Part shown: piece after piece, positions 30,101-37,730 of the stretch
Layout: every line of letters begins with the position of its first letter
How positions within the stretch are numbered: position 1 is the stretch's first letter
Position numbers and translations under genes: made by a program
The notes under the pieces: generated by a model
Told to the model about the DNA's origin: nothing
Seen by the model: only the letters and a program-made list of their open reading frames with translations
Database searches by the model: none
Source of the DNA: a bacterium
GTDB taxonomy: Bacteria > Planctomycetota > Planctomycetia > Pirellulales > Pirellulaceae
Assembly (NCBI GenBank): GCA_030430075.1
Contig: JAUIGN010000023.1
Location: forward strand, 1 to 64,000
Reading direction: 5' to 3'
DNA: 64,000 bases

Positions 30101-30712
30101 TGACCTCTGCGAGTTGGAAGAAGGAGAGCTACAGTTCAAGACTTCAGTAGCGCATCAGCATAGCCGACGATTGCGGTGGGGTAATACGTAGACGCGTACT
30201 TGGGAGGCTCCGGACCACAACGACACGGTTATTCTGGGTAATGCTTCAGCGCACGTCGGTCCAAAAGACCGGGGGCGTTTTGGTAAACCCCGAATCGCGA
30301 CGGTGTCGTAGCTGTGCCGAGACCGACGCCGTTTGAACGGCGATACTCGGAGGGCCGGTGGGCCCACCCAAACCGTCAAGTTGGCCAAGTGCTTCATCCG
30401 ACCAAACCTTCGCTTGCCGAAGCGCGAGCAGCGCATCCCCAATCATGGCAGTAACTTGGGCAGGCGAGCCCCAACAAGTCATCTCATTATCAAAATCCCG
30501 AATTGCCGTTAAATGAGACCGCACTTTCCGCACTAAGGCATTTCAATTTCTCTGACTTTCCGGGCGGCGTCGAGGCGGGGGATGGTTTGAGTGCGGCGGC
30601 TTTCGTTTTTTCTTCGTTCCTCGACGGTTGAATTGTCGCCCACAGTGCGGAAAGTGCGTTGGCTTGGGAATCGTCCATTCACTTTGCCAACTTGAATCGT
30701 CTTTATTCGCAG
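30101..30712. other. Gap holding the second repeat arm; otherwise no gene
   Basis: This 612-bp region contains the inverted repeat copy at 30520-30623 and a lone copy of its terminal motif at 30644-30658. Minus-strand frames at 30246-30533 and 30490-30678 cross the repeat but have no ribosome binding sites or family signatures, so they are not called. Confidence 0.6.
30520..30623 (-). repeat. Dispersed 104-bp repeat, right arm of inverted pair
   Basis: Reverse complement of 23-125 with 99 of 104 aligned positions identical by manual alignment. The motif agtgcggaaagtgcg at one end occurs again in the opposite sense at 30644-30658, only 20 bases beyond the other end, so the element could fold or recombine locally. 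The pair is far enough apart to mediate inversion of the roughly 30-kb segment carrying the giant gene. Confidence 0.85.
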
Positions 30713-31330
30713 TCAGGTCGTATCTGCCTGCCGCAATGTCGCCAGTTGTGCTTTGAGTTCCTGAACTCGCTGTTGAAGTTGTTCGACGACCGGAGCAACT
30801 TCCCGCTGTGGAAAACGCTTGTGGATGTGCTGAGGACAGTTGATGTCCCACGCCTCGATTTCAAAGACGATGACTCGCTCGACCCTGCCGGGATAGTTTG
30901 GATCACGGAGCCTCTCTTCCAGTGCAGCATCGCCTTCTACAACGTTTGCATTGCCCCACAGCTTGATGCGTCGGCTGTTCACGTAGTCGATCAGAAAGAT
31001 GAATGCCTTGGGATTCTCAGCGAGATTACCGAGCGTGATGTACTGTCGATTTCCGCCGAAGTCGGCGAATCCAAGCGTTCGATCATCAATGACCTTGAGA
31101 AACCCCGCCGATCCGCCTCGGTACTGAATGTAGGGCTGGCCCCGGGCGTTGGCTGTACCAAGATAGAACATGTCGAGGCCAGCTAGAAACGCTTTCAGTT
31201 CGGGCGTGGCTGTCGTTTGCCAGCCACGCCCCTTTTCAACTTGGGCGTAGGCGTCCCGCGAGCCCTTCTGTTTCTGGATGGCTTTGACCGCAGGCGTGAA
31301 AGCGATGTCGCTGGGATACGTTGTCATCAT
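30713..31330 (-). CDS. Pyridoxamine 5'-phosphate oxidase-like flavin-binding protein
   Basis: A 205-residue protein of the PNPOx-like split-barrel family, which binds FMN or F420-like cofactors. Visible motifs are FYLGTANARGQPYIQYRGG, GFADFGGNRQYITLGNL and FIFLIDYVNSRRIKLWGNA, the typical core strands. The C-terminus adds a coiled coil (VAPVVEQLQQRVQELKAQLATLRQ-type sequence). ATG 31330 or the adjacent ATG 31327 follows GAGGAG; 31327 has better spacing. It lies 143 bases downstream of the decarboxylase-like gene, beyond a strong hairpin, so it may have its own promoter. Its neighbours suggest a detoxification or redox role; the substrate is unknown. Confidence 0.88.
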   Translation of the reverse strand: MMTTYPSDIAFTPAVKAIQKQKGSRDAYAQVEKGRGWQTTATPELKAFLAGLDMFYLGTANARGQPYIQYRGGSAGFLKVIDDRTLGFADFGGNRQYITLGNLAENPKAFIFLIDYVNSRRIKLWGNANVVEGDAALEERLRDPNYPGRVERVIVFEIEAWDINCPQHIHKRFPQREVAPVVEQLQQRVQELKAQLATLRQADTT

Positions 31331-31424
31331 CAACTCCTCTATTTGACGTTGGGGAGTCCGAGGTCGTTTTCCGGCCGAGACCCCGGCGCTCTCCAATGAA
31401 ACTTCCGGTCCTGTTCCTCAAACG

Positions 31425-31458
31425 GGGCAGCGTGCTCATGACGGCGAGCACGCTGCCC
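31425..31458 (-). terminator. 13-bp stem hairpin, likely terminator of the TetR-controlled genes
   Basis: Arms gggcagcgtgctc (31425-31437) and gagcacgctgccc (31446-31458) are perfect complements around an 8-base loop, 16 bases past the stop of the minus-strand gene at 31474. Reading in that direction the stem is followed by only a short T stretch (gttt), so termination strength is uncertain, but the stem is very GC-rich and well placed. Confidence 0.75.
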
Positions 31459-31473
31459 GTTGCGACCGAACGA

Positions 31474-32049
31474 TTAGTGAGTGGCGCAGGCACCGGTGGC
31501 ACAGCTTCCGGCCTCGACCGGTTCGGCCTGCGAGATGTCGAGTTCGGTGTCAGCGACGTTGTTCAGAAAATTCGTGAAGCATCCAAGCACAACACTCGTG
31601 ACGATCTCCACGATCTCGTCATCACCGAAGCCAGCCGCTCTGACGGCGGCGATCTGCTCATCGCTGACCTTGCCTCGGTTCTCCAGCACGTCGTTCGCGA
31701 ATGCCAGTGCCGCCTTGATGCGGCGATCCTCCGAGTCGCCCGTCCGTCCGGCGAGAATGTCGTCGGCGGAGAGTCCGGCCGTGGGGGCGACGGCGCTGAG
31801 GATCGACGTGCAGTAGTCACACGAGTTCGTTTCGCTGGTATTCAGCTTCACCTGATTGTGGAGCTTCGCTCCAATCCGGGCGTCACTCATTGCTGTGCTG
31901 AAGGCGAGGAAGCTGTCGAGAACAGCAGGTGAGTTCGCCATCACCTTGGCGGTGTTCGGAATGACGCCAAAGGCTTGCTGCACGGCATCAAACAATTCCT
32001 TGGTGCGGCCTTGGGCGAGTTCAGGATTAACAGACGGAAGACGTTGCAT
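31474..32049 (-). CDS. Carboxymuconolactone decarboxylase/AhpD-like protein
   Basis: A 191-residue helical protein of the CMD/AhpD fold. The core reads ELFDAVQQAFGVIPNTAKVMANSPAVLDSFLAF, then NSCDYCTSILSAVAPTAGLS and DDEIVEIVTSVVLGCFTNFLNNVADTELD. The redox pair CDYC is present, but the histidine four residues after the second Cys in AhpD-type enzymes is Leu, so peroxidase-type proton relay may be altered. The C-terminus ends in a Cys-containing tail, SCATGACATH. ATG 32049 is preceded by GGAGAAG; a longer frame to 32202 would run through the operator at 32116-32131 and is rejected. It is downstream of the isochorismatase-like gene with its own TetR-type operator. Confidence 0.88.
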   Translation of the reverse strand: MQRLPSVNPELAQGRTKELFDAVQQAFGVIPNTAKVMANSPAVLDSFLAFSTAMSDARIGAKLHNQVKLNTSETNSCDYCTSILSAVAPTAGLSADDILAGRTGDSEDRRIKAALAFANDVLENRGKVSDEQIAAVRAAGFGDDEIVEIVTSVVLGCFTNFLNNVADTELDISQAEPVEAGSCATGACATH

Positions 32050-32115
32050 GGTTCTTCTCCAATGGACTTGAGAACAGGTTGGGATCGTGAGCCGAGCAAC
32101 ACGCTCGACAGGAAG

Positions 32116-32131
32116 TACAGACAGGTCTGTA
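32116..32131. promoter_or_regulatory. TetR-type operator upstream of the AhpD-like gene
   Basis: Perfect palindrome TACAGAC-AG-GTCTGTA, 67 bases before the start at 32049. On the minus strand it is preceded by the same CATA as the site at 32940-32955. Aligned to the other promoters, the flanking hexamers are TCAACA and TACTTC with 16 bases between, so the promoter is weaker by sequence. It is the same motif as in front of the TetR gene itself. Confidence 0.85.
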
Positions 32132-32156
32132 TATGTTGAGGCGAAAGAAGAAGTTG

Positions 32157-32903
32157 TTACTTGAGTACAGCCAGCCGCTCGGCGGCTTCGCTTGTACTCC
32201 ACAGATCACTGGCAAGGAATCGGAAGTTTGTGATCGCCGCTTCATAGCCGTCGTAGCCGGGAATCTGGGCGGCTGCCGTTGCGTCACCAACGACGGCTAC
32301 TTCAAATCCCTGTTCGAGCAGTTCCCGCAAGTGCGATTCAACGCACAGATTGGCCGACATTCCGGCAAGGATTACCTGATCGATCCCTCGCTTTCGGAGT
32401 TGAAGAACCAGGTCGTTTGTCTCCGGGCCGAAAACCTTGTGCGGGCTGCACACGACGGTTTGCCCGTCATTGATGAACGGCTTGTATTGCTCCAGCCAGT
32501 CGGCTCCCGAACCGTCAAAGTCCGTGGAATCGAGCGGTCCCGGACGCTCGAACATCTTGATGTCGTGCATCAACTTCTCCAACGCCCCTTCAAACCCCCA
32601 CCTGTGGTCATGGGGAAAGTAGTAGTGAGGGCTGACGAAGAGCGGGATGTCGAGTTCCTTGGCGAGCGAGAACAACTGGCCGATGTGTTCGACAGTGCGG
32701 TTCTCGGTGACGTTCTGGCCGACAACGTCCCATGTGACTCCCTCCGGACTGAGAAAGTCGTTCTGCGGGTCGGTCACGACAAGTCCGACACGGCCCCTCC
32801 GGAGCTTGAGGCCGGGGCGAGGAATGGCGGCATCGGGCCTGCGGCCACTGCCGTAAACGATGGTTTCCTGCACGGTTTCTCCGGTTGTTTTGGACTCGGA
32901 CAT
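32157..32903 (-). CDS. Isochorismatase-like cysteine hydrolase
   Basis: A 248-residue member of the isochorismatase-like (cysteine hydrolase) family. The likely catalytic triad is visible: Asp in VGLVVTDPQNDFLSPEG, Lys in VVCSPHKVFGP and Cys in LAGMSANLCVESHLREL. Members hydrolyse small amides or vinyl ethers in the cytoplasm; the substrate is not predictable here. A leader of about 45 residues before the first core strand is longer than usual. ATG 32903 is chosen over 32948 because the longer frame would cross the operator and promoter at 32936-32963. It is separated from the AhpD-like gene by 107 bases that carry another operator, so the two may be co-transcribed and separately boosted. Confidence 0.9.
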   Translation of the reverse strand: MSESKTTGETVQETIVYGSGRRPDAAIPRPGLKLRRGRVGLVVTDPQNDFLSPEGVTWDVVGQNVTENRTVEHIGQLFSLAKELDIPLFVSPHYYFPHDHRWGFEGALEKLMHDIKMFERPGPLDSTDFDGSGADWLEQYKPFINDGQTVVCSPHKVFGPETNDLVLQLRKRGIDQVILAGMSANLCVESHLRELLEQGFEVAVVGDATAAAQIPGYDGYEAAITNFRFLASDLWSTSEAAERLAVLK

Positions 32904-32935
32904 CACTGGTCTCCGCAGTATTAAAATGTGACGAC

Positions 32936-32963
32936 ACAATACAGACAAGTCTGTATATGTCAG
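32936..32963 (-). promoter_or_regulatory. Promoter with embedded TetR-type operator, isochorismatase-like gene
   Basis: On the minus strand, -35 CTGACA (32958-32963) and -10 TATTGT (32936-32941) are 16 bases apart. The operator ATACAGAC-AA-GTCTGTAT (32939-32956, perfect with 8-base arms) fills the spacer, so bound repressor would block RNA polymerase. It lies 33 bases upstream of the start codon at 32903. Confidence 0.85.
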
Positions 32964-32986
32964 GGCAAAAAAAGAGAGGCTGCTGC

Positions 32987-33571
32987 TTACTTCTTGGCTC
33001 TCCCCACCAGCGCCAACGCTGCGGCTTTTGCTACGTCGGCAGGTTTCGGTGACTGTTCCATGACGGCGGAAATGATGGCCCCTTCGACCAGCAGAGCAAT
33101 CGCAGGTGACACGTCTTCCGCCGTCTTTTCTCCAGCCGTTTCGGCGATGGTCTGTTTCAGCATGTCATGAAATCGCTCCTTATGTCTGGCCGAGAACTTC
33201 GATCCTTCGTGGTCAGCGTCCGCCAACTCGGCACATGCGTTGATGAACATGCACCCTCGAAAACCGGAGCTTTTGAACCAGTCTTTGAGAGCGGCAAAGA
33301 ACGCTTCCAGTCGGTTGTGCCCGGCCTTGACGTGCTTCGCCATCCACTTCTTGAACGAGGCGTCGAACTTCTGCTCACGGTACGCCAGCGCAGCGACGAT
33401 CAAGTCATCCTTGGAAGCGAAGTGGTTGTAAAGCGACATCTTGGCCACTTCCGCTTCGGCGATGATCCGGTCGATTCCGACCGCCCGGACACCTTCGGCG
33501 TAGAACAACCGTTCGGCGGTCTCCACGATTCGCTGGCGTGCGTCGGACTTCCGTGTTCGTGTCTTGCTCAT
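32987..33571 (-). CDS. TetR-family transcriptional repressor
   Basis: A 194-residue regulator. The N-terminal helix-turn-helix domain is typical: RQRIVETAERLFYAEGVRAV, then RIIAEAEVAKMSLYNHFASKDDLI. The C-terminal ligand and dimer domain (about residues 60-194) is the variable type, with a single Cys in GFRGCMFINACAELAD and a close relation to TetR_C groups found in xenobiotic-responsive regulators. ATG 33571 is used; the longer frame to 33682 would run through its own promoter. Its promoter carries the same operator as two downstream promoters, so autoregulation and control of the two hydrolase/AhpD-like genes is strongly suggested. The inducer is unknown. Confidence 0.93.
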   Translation of the reverse strand: MSKTRTRKSDARQRIVETAERLFYAEGVRAVGIDRIIAEAEVAKMSLYNHFASKDDLIVAALAYREQKFDASFKKWMAKHVKAGHNRLEAFFAALKDWFKSSGFRGCMFINACAELADADHEGSKFSARHKERFHDMLKQTIAETAGEKTAEDVSPAIALLVEGAIISAVMEQSPKPADVAKAAALALVGRAKK

Positions 33572-33577
33572 GCTTAC

Positions 33578-33605
33578 AATATACAGACCGGTCTGTTTTG
33601 TGCAA
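33578..33605 (-). promoter_or_regulatory. TetR gene promoter with embedded operator
   Basis: On the minus strand, -35 TTGCAC (33600-33605) and -10 TATATT (33578-33583) are 16 bases apart. The operator TACAGAC-CG-GTCTGTt (33582-33597, one mismatch at the edge) occupies the spacer, 11 bases before the ATG at 33571. The closeness of the -10 box to the start codon implies a very short leader. Confidence 0.85.
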
Positions 33606-33650
33606 GGGGCAATCGGTGAGTTTTTTCGGTACGAAGGCCAGGCGGCAATC

Positions 33651-33968
33651 TCAACCAGAAGTGATCTTGGAGACAACCGCAATGCCGATAATGGCCCCCA
33701 TCGATGATCCAGTGACGTGCATGAAGTTCGTCAGGCCGGGATTCGAAGCGAGCACCACGTGGATCATCAGCGACACCAAGGCATAAAGCACGGTGAGAGT
33801 CGTGGCCTCAGCAGATCCGATGTGGTCTGCGAAAATGTTGGCCAGACAACGCTCGGCTGACGCTTCAGGAACTCCGACGACGAGAAGAATGATCGCAAGG
33901 CGCCGATGGAAACAGGGTTTCAATCGTTTGCACCTAATCACGCTCAGGATGGAGATCCAAGACGGCAA
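33651..33968 (-). CDS. Hypothetical membrane protein, possibly a rhomboid-like fragment
   Basis: A 105-residue hydrophobic protein with one helix near residues 24-34 (LAIILLVVGV) and a longer hydrophobic C-terminal part (LTVLYALVSLMIHVV, then MHVTGSSMGAIIGIAVVS). The HVTGSSMGAIIG part recalls the last helix of rhomboid proteases, but the Ser and His catalytic pair cannot be demonstrated, so this is only a hint. The frame starts inside the 3' end of the upstream endonuclease-like gene (35-base overlap), which would suit coupling, but no clear ribosome binding site was seen. It could also be a decayed gene remnant. Confidence 0.4.
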   Translation of the reverse strand: MPSWISILSVIRCKRLKPCFHRRLAIILLVVGVPEASAERCLANIFADHIGSAEATTLTVLYALVSLMIHVVLASNPGLTNFMHVTGSSMGAIIGIAVVSKITSG

Positions 33969-34755
33969 AGATCGCTCGATGGTCTGACGCGACCGCTGCG
34001 TCGAGTATGTTCACTTCAACCACCTTCCAGCGATTCGGCGGACGACTCAAAATGAAGTCGATCTGTTTTGTCGGCTTGCTTACCGGCACCGTTGCCATGG
34101 GTTTTGCATTAACGCGAGTCCACATTTTCTCGAATCGCTGAAGCGTTTCACTCGCAGGCGTCGCGTTCAGGTCGCCTGCCAGCAACGCGGGATGGTCTGG
34201 GTGGCCCGCGATCAGTTCATTGATGACTTGTGAGGATGCGAGGCGTTCCCGTTCGTCGGTTCGATGGTCCAAGTGCGTGGCCAGCAACAGCACTTTTTGA
34301 CCGGACTTGGGAATTTCGATTTCCGCTTCGATGACACCGCGTTGTTCTCCGTTGTCAATGTTCGGCAGGAGATGGTTCTTGTGCCGAACGATCGGGAAGC
34401 GAGTGAGCACGGCATTGCCGTAGTGGCCTCCTTGAAGTTCGATGTTGGCACCGAAGATGACGTTCATTTCCGTCAGTCGCGCCAGTTCCGCCGGCTGATC
34501 AACACCGGCAGTCCGTTTCACGTTCTGATCGACTTCCTGCAAGGCTACGACGTCCGGCTTGACCGAGAGGATGACTGTCGCGATTCGCTCCAGGTCGAGT
34601 TTGCGGTCAACTCCTTCACCATGATGAATGTTGTAGCTCAGCACGCGCAGCCGTATCGTTTCTCCAGCTTGACTTGCTGCCACCGGCAGCAGCGTCAGGA
34701 GCGGGAGTAGCAAGACGTTGACCAATCGTTTCATGCTGTGAGTGCTCCTGCTCAT
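33934..34755 (-). CDS. Secreted endonuclease/exonuclease/phosphatase family protein
   Basis: A 273-residue protein with a signal peptide (KRLVNVLLLPLLTLLPVAASQA) and the EEP fold. Catalytic elements in order: SYNIHHG, VALQEVDQN, LLATHLDHR, LLAGDLNATP, KQIDFIL and ASDHRAIF, so Asn, Glu, His, Asp, Asn, Asp and His positions are all kept. Members cut phosphodiester or phosphomonoester bonds in nucleic acids, lipids or inositol phosphates; periplasmic location is inferred. The start ATG at 34755 overlaps the TGA of the upstream phosphoesterase gene as ATGA, showing translational coupling. A later start at 34734 (MKRLVN) is possible. Confidence 0.9.
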   Translation of the reverse strand: MSRSTHSMKRLVNVLLLPLLTLLPVAASQAGETIRLRVLSYNIHHGEGVDRKLDLERIATVILSVKPDVVALQEVDQNVKRTAGVDQPAELARLTEMNVIFGANIELQGGHYGNAVLTRFPIVRHKNHLLPNIDNGEQRGVIEAEIEIPKSGQKVLLLATHLDHRTDERERLASSQVINELIAGHPDHPALLAGDLNATPASETLQRFEKMWTRVNAKPMATVPVSKPTKQIDFILSRPPNRWKVVEVNILDAAVASDHRAIFAVLDLHPERD

Positions 34756-35663
34756 GTCGACCGCCACTTCAGAATTTTCGATTCACCATTCCATTGATGC
34801 TGAGCATCGGTGGTGTGAGTCGTGAGAGTGACGCCATTTGGGGTGAGCTTTGCCGTCGTCCACCCGGTTGTCGACCGTGACCGATCGGCGACATACGACG
34901 TGGCGGGCGTGTTGAGAATGTGAATTCCCTGATGCTCAGCGTAGCTGCGATCATGGATGTGTCCGTGGATGTAGGCTTTGACCCACTTGCGCGGACCGAT
35001 GATTTTCCAGAGTGCCTGCGAGTCAATCAGTCCGCCGGGAAAGTGCAGTGGGTCACCGCCGAGGCGAGGATTGTGGTGCGTTACGATGATCGCTGGTTTC
35101 GTTGTCAATCCGTCGAGGGCTGAAGCCAGCCATTCAAGTTGCAATTTTCCGATGGTTCCTTGAGTGACCATTGTCTCTTGTAACGAGTCGAGCAAAAAGA
35201 AATTAGTGTGCTTCGTCTCGACGACGGCAATGTGTCGTGACTCAACAGGCGGCATCTCCGGGCGTTGCTCGCTCAGGACTTCGTAGAACGCTTCCCGATG
35301 ATCGTGGTTGCCGAGCGTGAGATGCGTATCAATGCTCGCTTCCTGAAGCGGACGAATCAGCTCGGCAAAATGCCGATAGTCTCCCGGTTGGCCATCCTTG
35401 AGCGCCAGATCGCCGTTGATTAGCACGCATGCTGGCTTTGTCGGTCGATTCACCAACTCGCTGACGACTTGACGAAGGTGACTCGGGACGGGTGAGGTCG
35501 GGGGGTGCTTCTCACCAATGTGCGTATCGTTGAGAAGGTAGACCAGATCAGCTTCGACATCCGCAGCGTCGGCGGCGTTTGTACCACGGCCGTACAAAAG
35601 CACGCTCGCGCCAGCAGCTTCCAGGAAATGCCTGCGATTCAAAGTGGCCAGATGGATGGGCAT
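34752..35663 (-). CDS. Exported calcineurin-like metallophosphoesterase
   Basis: A 303-residue protein with a Tat-like leader (NRRHFLEAAGASVLLYG). All metallophosphoesterase metal motifs are present: DTHIG (D-x-H), INGDLALKDG, TLGNHDHRE, IVTHHNP and IHGHIHD. The family hydrolyses phosphomonoesters or diesters using two metal ions. It is likely exported to the periplasm. The gene is the first of a pair, ending in an ATGA overlap with the endonuclease/phosphatase-family gene, so the two may act on the same phosphodiester substrate in sequence (inference). Confidence 0.92.
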   Translation of the reverse strand: MPIHLATLNRRHFLEAAGASVLLYGRGTNAADAADVEADLVYLLNDTHIGEKHPPTSPVPSHLRQVVSELVNRPTKPACVLINGDLALKDGQPGDYRHFAELIRPLQEASIDTHLTLGNHDHREAFYEVLSEQRPEMPPVESRHIAVVETKHTNFFLLDSLQETMVTQGTIGKLQLEWLASALDGLTTKPAIIVTHHNPRLGGDPLHFPGGLIDSQALWKIIGPRKWVKAYIHGHIHDRSYAEHQGIHILNTPATSYVADRSRSTTGWTTAKLTPNGVTLTTHTTDAQHQWNGESKILKWRST

Positions 35664-36173
35664 GGTGAGCGACTTTCATGGGAAGGTCTCAGATTGATTG
35701 TCCCCGTCATCATACCATCCCGTCAGTTGCTTTCTCAAAAGGACTGGCTCATCTAGCAGGCCGAGTTCAAACCGCTCGACCGAGGTAGAATGCCTGGCCG
35801 GACGAAAATCGGACACTCAACCTGAACGCTGGACGGGGGCCAACGGCAGCGGCAGACGCGATGCCTCTGACGGGCACGTTTTCCGCTCTCCCAATCGGCC
35901 AGCGACGACTCACTAGACAAACCCGGTTCGCGCCCGGCGTGTGGGGTCCACTTCAGGATGCAGGATGGTGGAGTTGGGCTTACGCTTGAGCGTCGTCTGC
36001 GTCGCTGTTCCTCACTTTGTCCAGGCTGGACACGAGCGGCTCGCCAATCCGTCGATCTCCCGATTTGGCGCCAAGCAAGTTGATTGAGTTGCCTTGGCTG
36101 GTAAGATGACCACTCGTCGCTGCCCGGGTGCATCATCCCCGGTCTCCCACACCACATCCATCAAGGAGTTCCG
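35664..36173. other. Divergent intergenic region
   Basis: This 510-bp gap lies between the minus-strand phosphoesterase gene and the plus-strand thioredoxin-like gene and should hold both promoters. The only sizeable frame (35753-36157, minus) is Arg/Pro-rich and shows no family signature. Nothing else is recognisable. Confidence 0.5.
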
Positions 36174-37337
36174 ATGGTTACCGCCCTTCTTCTCGTTTCG
36201 ATGCTTGGTGCCGATTCTCAAACGGTGGAAATGAAGTTCACCCCCAGTGGGGCAACGGCCAAGGTTGGTGGGTATCGTCCCATTCGGGCAGCGCTCCGCG
36301 ACACGTCCGACGGTGTCAAGCAGGCTCCCGCAGGTTTGGTCGCAGCGAAGTACGGTGAGCTGCGGCTAGGTGACGAGCGTTGGGGGCTGATCCTTGACGA
36401 ACCTGAAGGGAAGCCCGCTTCGCTGTTTGTCGACACGAACGGCGATGGCGATTACACGAATGATCCGCCAGCGAATTGGAAGTCCCGCAAGACGAACGGA
36501 TTGACCATGTATAACGGATCCGCTCAGATCGATCTTGGCGACGACCGGCGAGGGCAGATCAACCTGTATCGCTTCGATCCGAACGACCCCAGGCGCGCCC
36601 AACTGAAGAACACCCTGCTGTTCTATACCGATTTCGGGTACGAGTTGACATTCAGGCTGGACGACGAATCGTTCACGACCTTTGTTGCGGGAGACCTGCA
36701 GCCCAACAGCCGGTTGTGGGTCGATCGCGACCAGAACGGTCGGCGGAGCTCCAAGCGAGAAATGATCTCGGTCGGCAAGCCGTTTAATTTCACCGGGACG
36801 ACATACGTGCTTAGCACGGGCAAGGATGGTCCTTCGTTGGCGCAGGCGACCGAGAATCTGCCTGTGATGCCGTTGCCGCCCGACCTGTCGATCGGCAAAA
36901 CGGCTCCCGAGTTCAAGATGGCAACGCTCGATCGCGGCGTCGTCGCATTTCCCCAGTCGTACGCCGGCAGAATCGTGATGCTCGACTTTTGGGCAACTTG
37001 GTGCGGGCCCTGCATCGCAGAATTGCCTAATGTCAAGAAGGCTTACGAGGACTGGCATGACAAGGGCTTCGACATTCTCGGGATCAGTTTCGACAGGGAA
37101 GGTATGGAGGAGAAGCTGGCGCAGTTCCTTGAGAAGCACGATATGCCATGGCAACAGATCTATGAAGGTAAGGGCTGGAATACCTCGCTGGGCGAGACGT
37201 ATGACGTGAGCGGCATCCCGTTCGTCCTCCTCGTGGACGGCGACAGCGGCCAGATCCTGGCCACGTCGCGACAACTGCGAGGCCCAGGTTTGTCGGACTT
37301 CATTGGAAAAACGCTGGATGAAAAGAAAGGCGAATGA
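36174..37337 (+). CDS. Secreted TlpA-like thioredoxin-fold protein
   Basis: A 387-residue exported protein with a short hydrophobic leader (MVTALLLVSMLGA). Residues about 15-235 form a beta-rich domain with repeated D-x-N-G-D calcium-type loops (FVDTNGDGDY, WVDRDQNGRR). Residues about 236-387 are a TlpA/ResA-type thioredoxin domain: GKTAPEFKMATLD, VMLDFWATWCGPC (C277 and C280) and the cis-proline region VSGIPFVLLVDG. The active site is intact, so it probably reduces or isomerises extracytoplasmic disulfides. AAGGAG just upstream of ATG 36174 supports the start. It stands alone on the plus strand. Confidence 0.92.
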   Translation: MVTALLLVSMLGADSQTVEMKFTPSGATAKVGGYRPIRAALRDTSDGVKQAPAGLVAAKYGELRLGDERWGLILDEPEGKPASLFVDTNGDGDYTNDPPANWKSRKTNGLTMYNGSAQIDLGDDRRGQINLYRFDPNDPRRAQLKNTLLFYTDFGYELTFRLDDESFTTFVAGDLQPNSRLWVDRDQNGRRSSKREMISVGKPFNFTGTTYVLSTGKDGPSLAQATENLPVMPLPPDLSIGKTAPEFKMATLDRGVVAFPQSYAGRIVMLDFWATWCGPCIAELPNVKKAYEDWHDKGFDILGISFDREGMEEKLAQFLEKHDMPWQQIYEGKGWNTSLGETYDVSGIPFVLLVDGDSGQILATSRQLRGPGLSDFIGKTLDEKKGE

Positions 37338-37730
37338 AGCCGCGGTGGTAAAGAGCACCGCCTGACCCGTTAGCGAGGATGAGTCGTGGCGGCACCGGCG
37401 ACGGAGTTGTTCGTCGACGCGCACGTGTCCGCTGCCCGAACATCACCAGCCGGAGGCCCATGCACATCGCAAATAACGCGATGCCGGCGATTAGCGCTCC
37501 GATCACGGCAGCATGGCGTTCCCAGGGTTCCGGACGTATCTTGCATCCCGGGCTGTCGAATGTTGCAACAGGTTATCGGGGGACCGAAGTTCGTTGTGAC
37601 TTCCCGCCACCCAGGGAACGCTCAGAACGCCTTGAGCGATAAGCACGGATGGTGCGATCACTTCGCCGGACGGCCACGTACCATCAGCACGCAGCCCCGC
37701 GATGTCATGCCGGCTGGGGCGCGGCGAGTG
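37338..37730. other. Converging 3' intergenic region
   Basis: A gap between two converging genes. A short hairpin (gcggtg at 37342-37347, caccgc at 37356-37361) just after the thioredoxin-like stop could be a weak terminator. A minus-strand frame at 37300-37506 encodes one hydrophobic helix (VIGALIAGIALFAMCMGLRLV) but overlaps the thioredoxin-like gene and has no good start, so it is not called. Confidence 0.45.

Noticed and set aside
30246..30533. Minus-strand ORF crossing the right repeat arm
   Set aside because: It ends inside a repeat, lacks a ribosome binding site and has no recognisable domain.
32050..32202. Longer start of the AhpD-like gene
   Set aside because: The extension would translate through the operator at 32116-32131, and ATG 32049 has a good ribosome binding site.
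37342..37361. Terminator after the thioredoxin-like gene
   Set aside because: Only a six-base stem without a T run, too weak to call.
37300..37506. Possible small membrane protein on the minus strand
   Set aside because: One hydrophobic helix is seen, but the frame overlaps the thioredoxin-like gene, has no clear start or ribosome binding site and matches no family.
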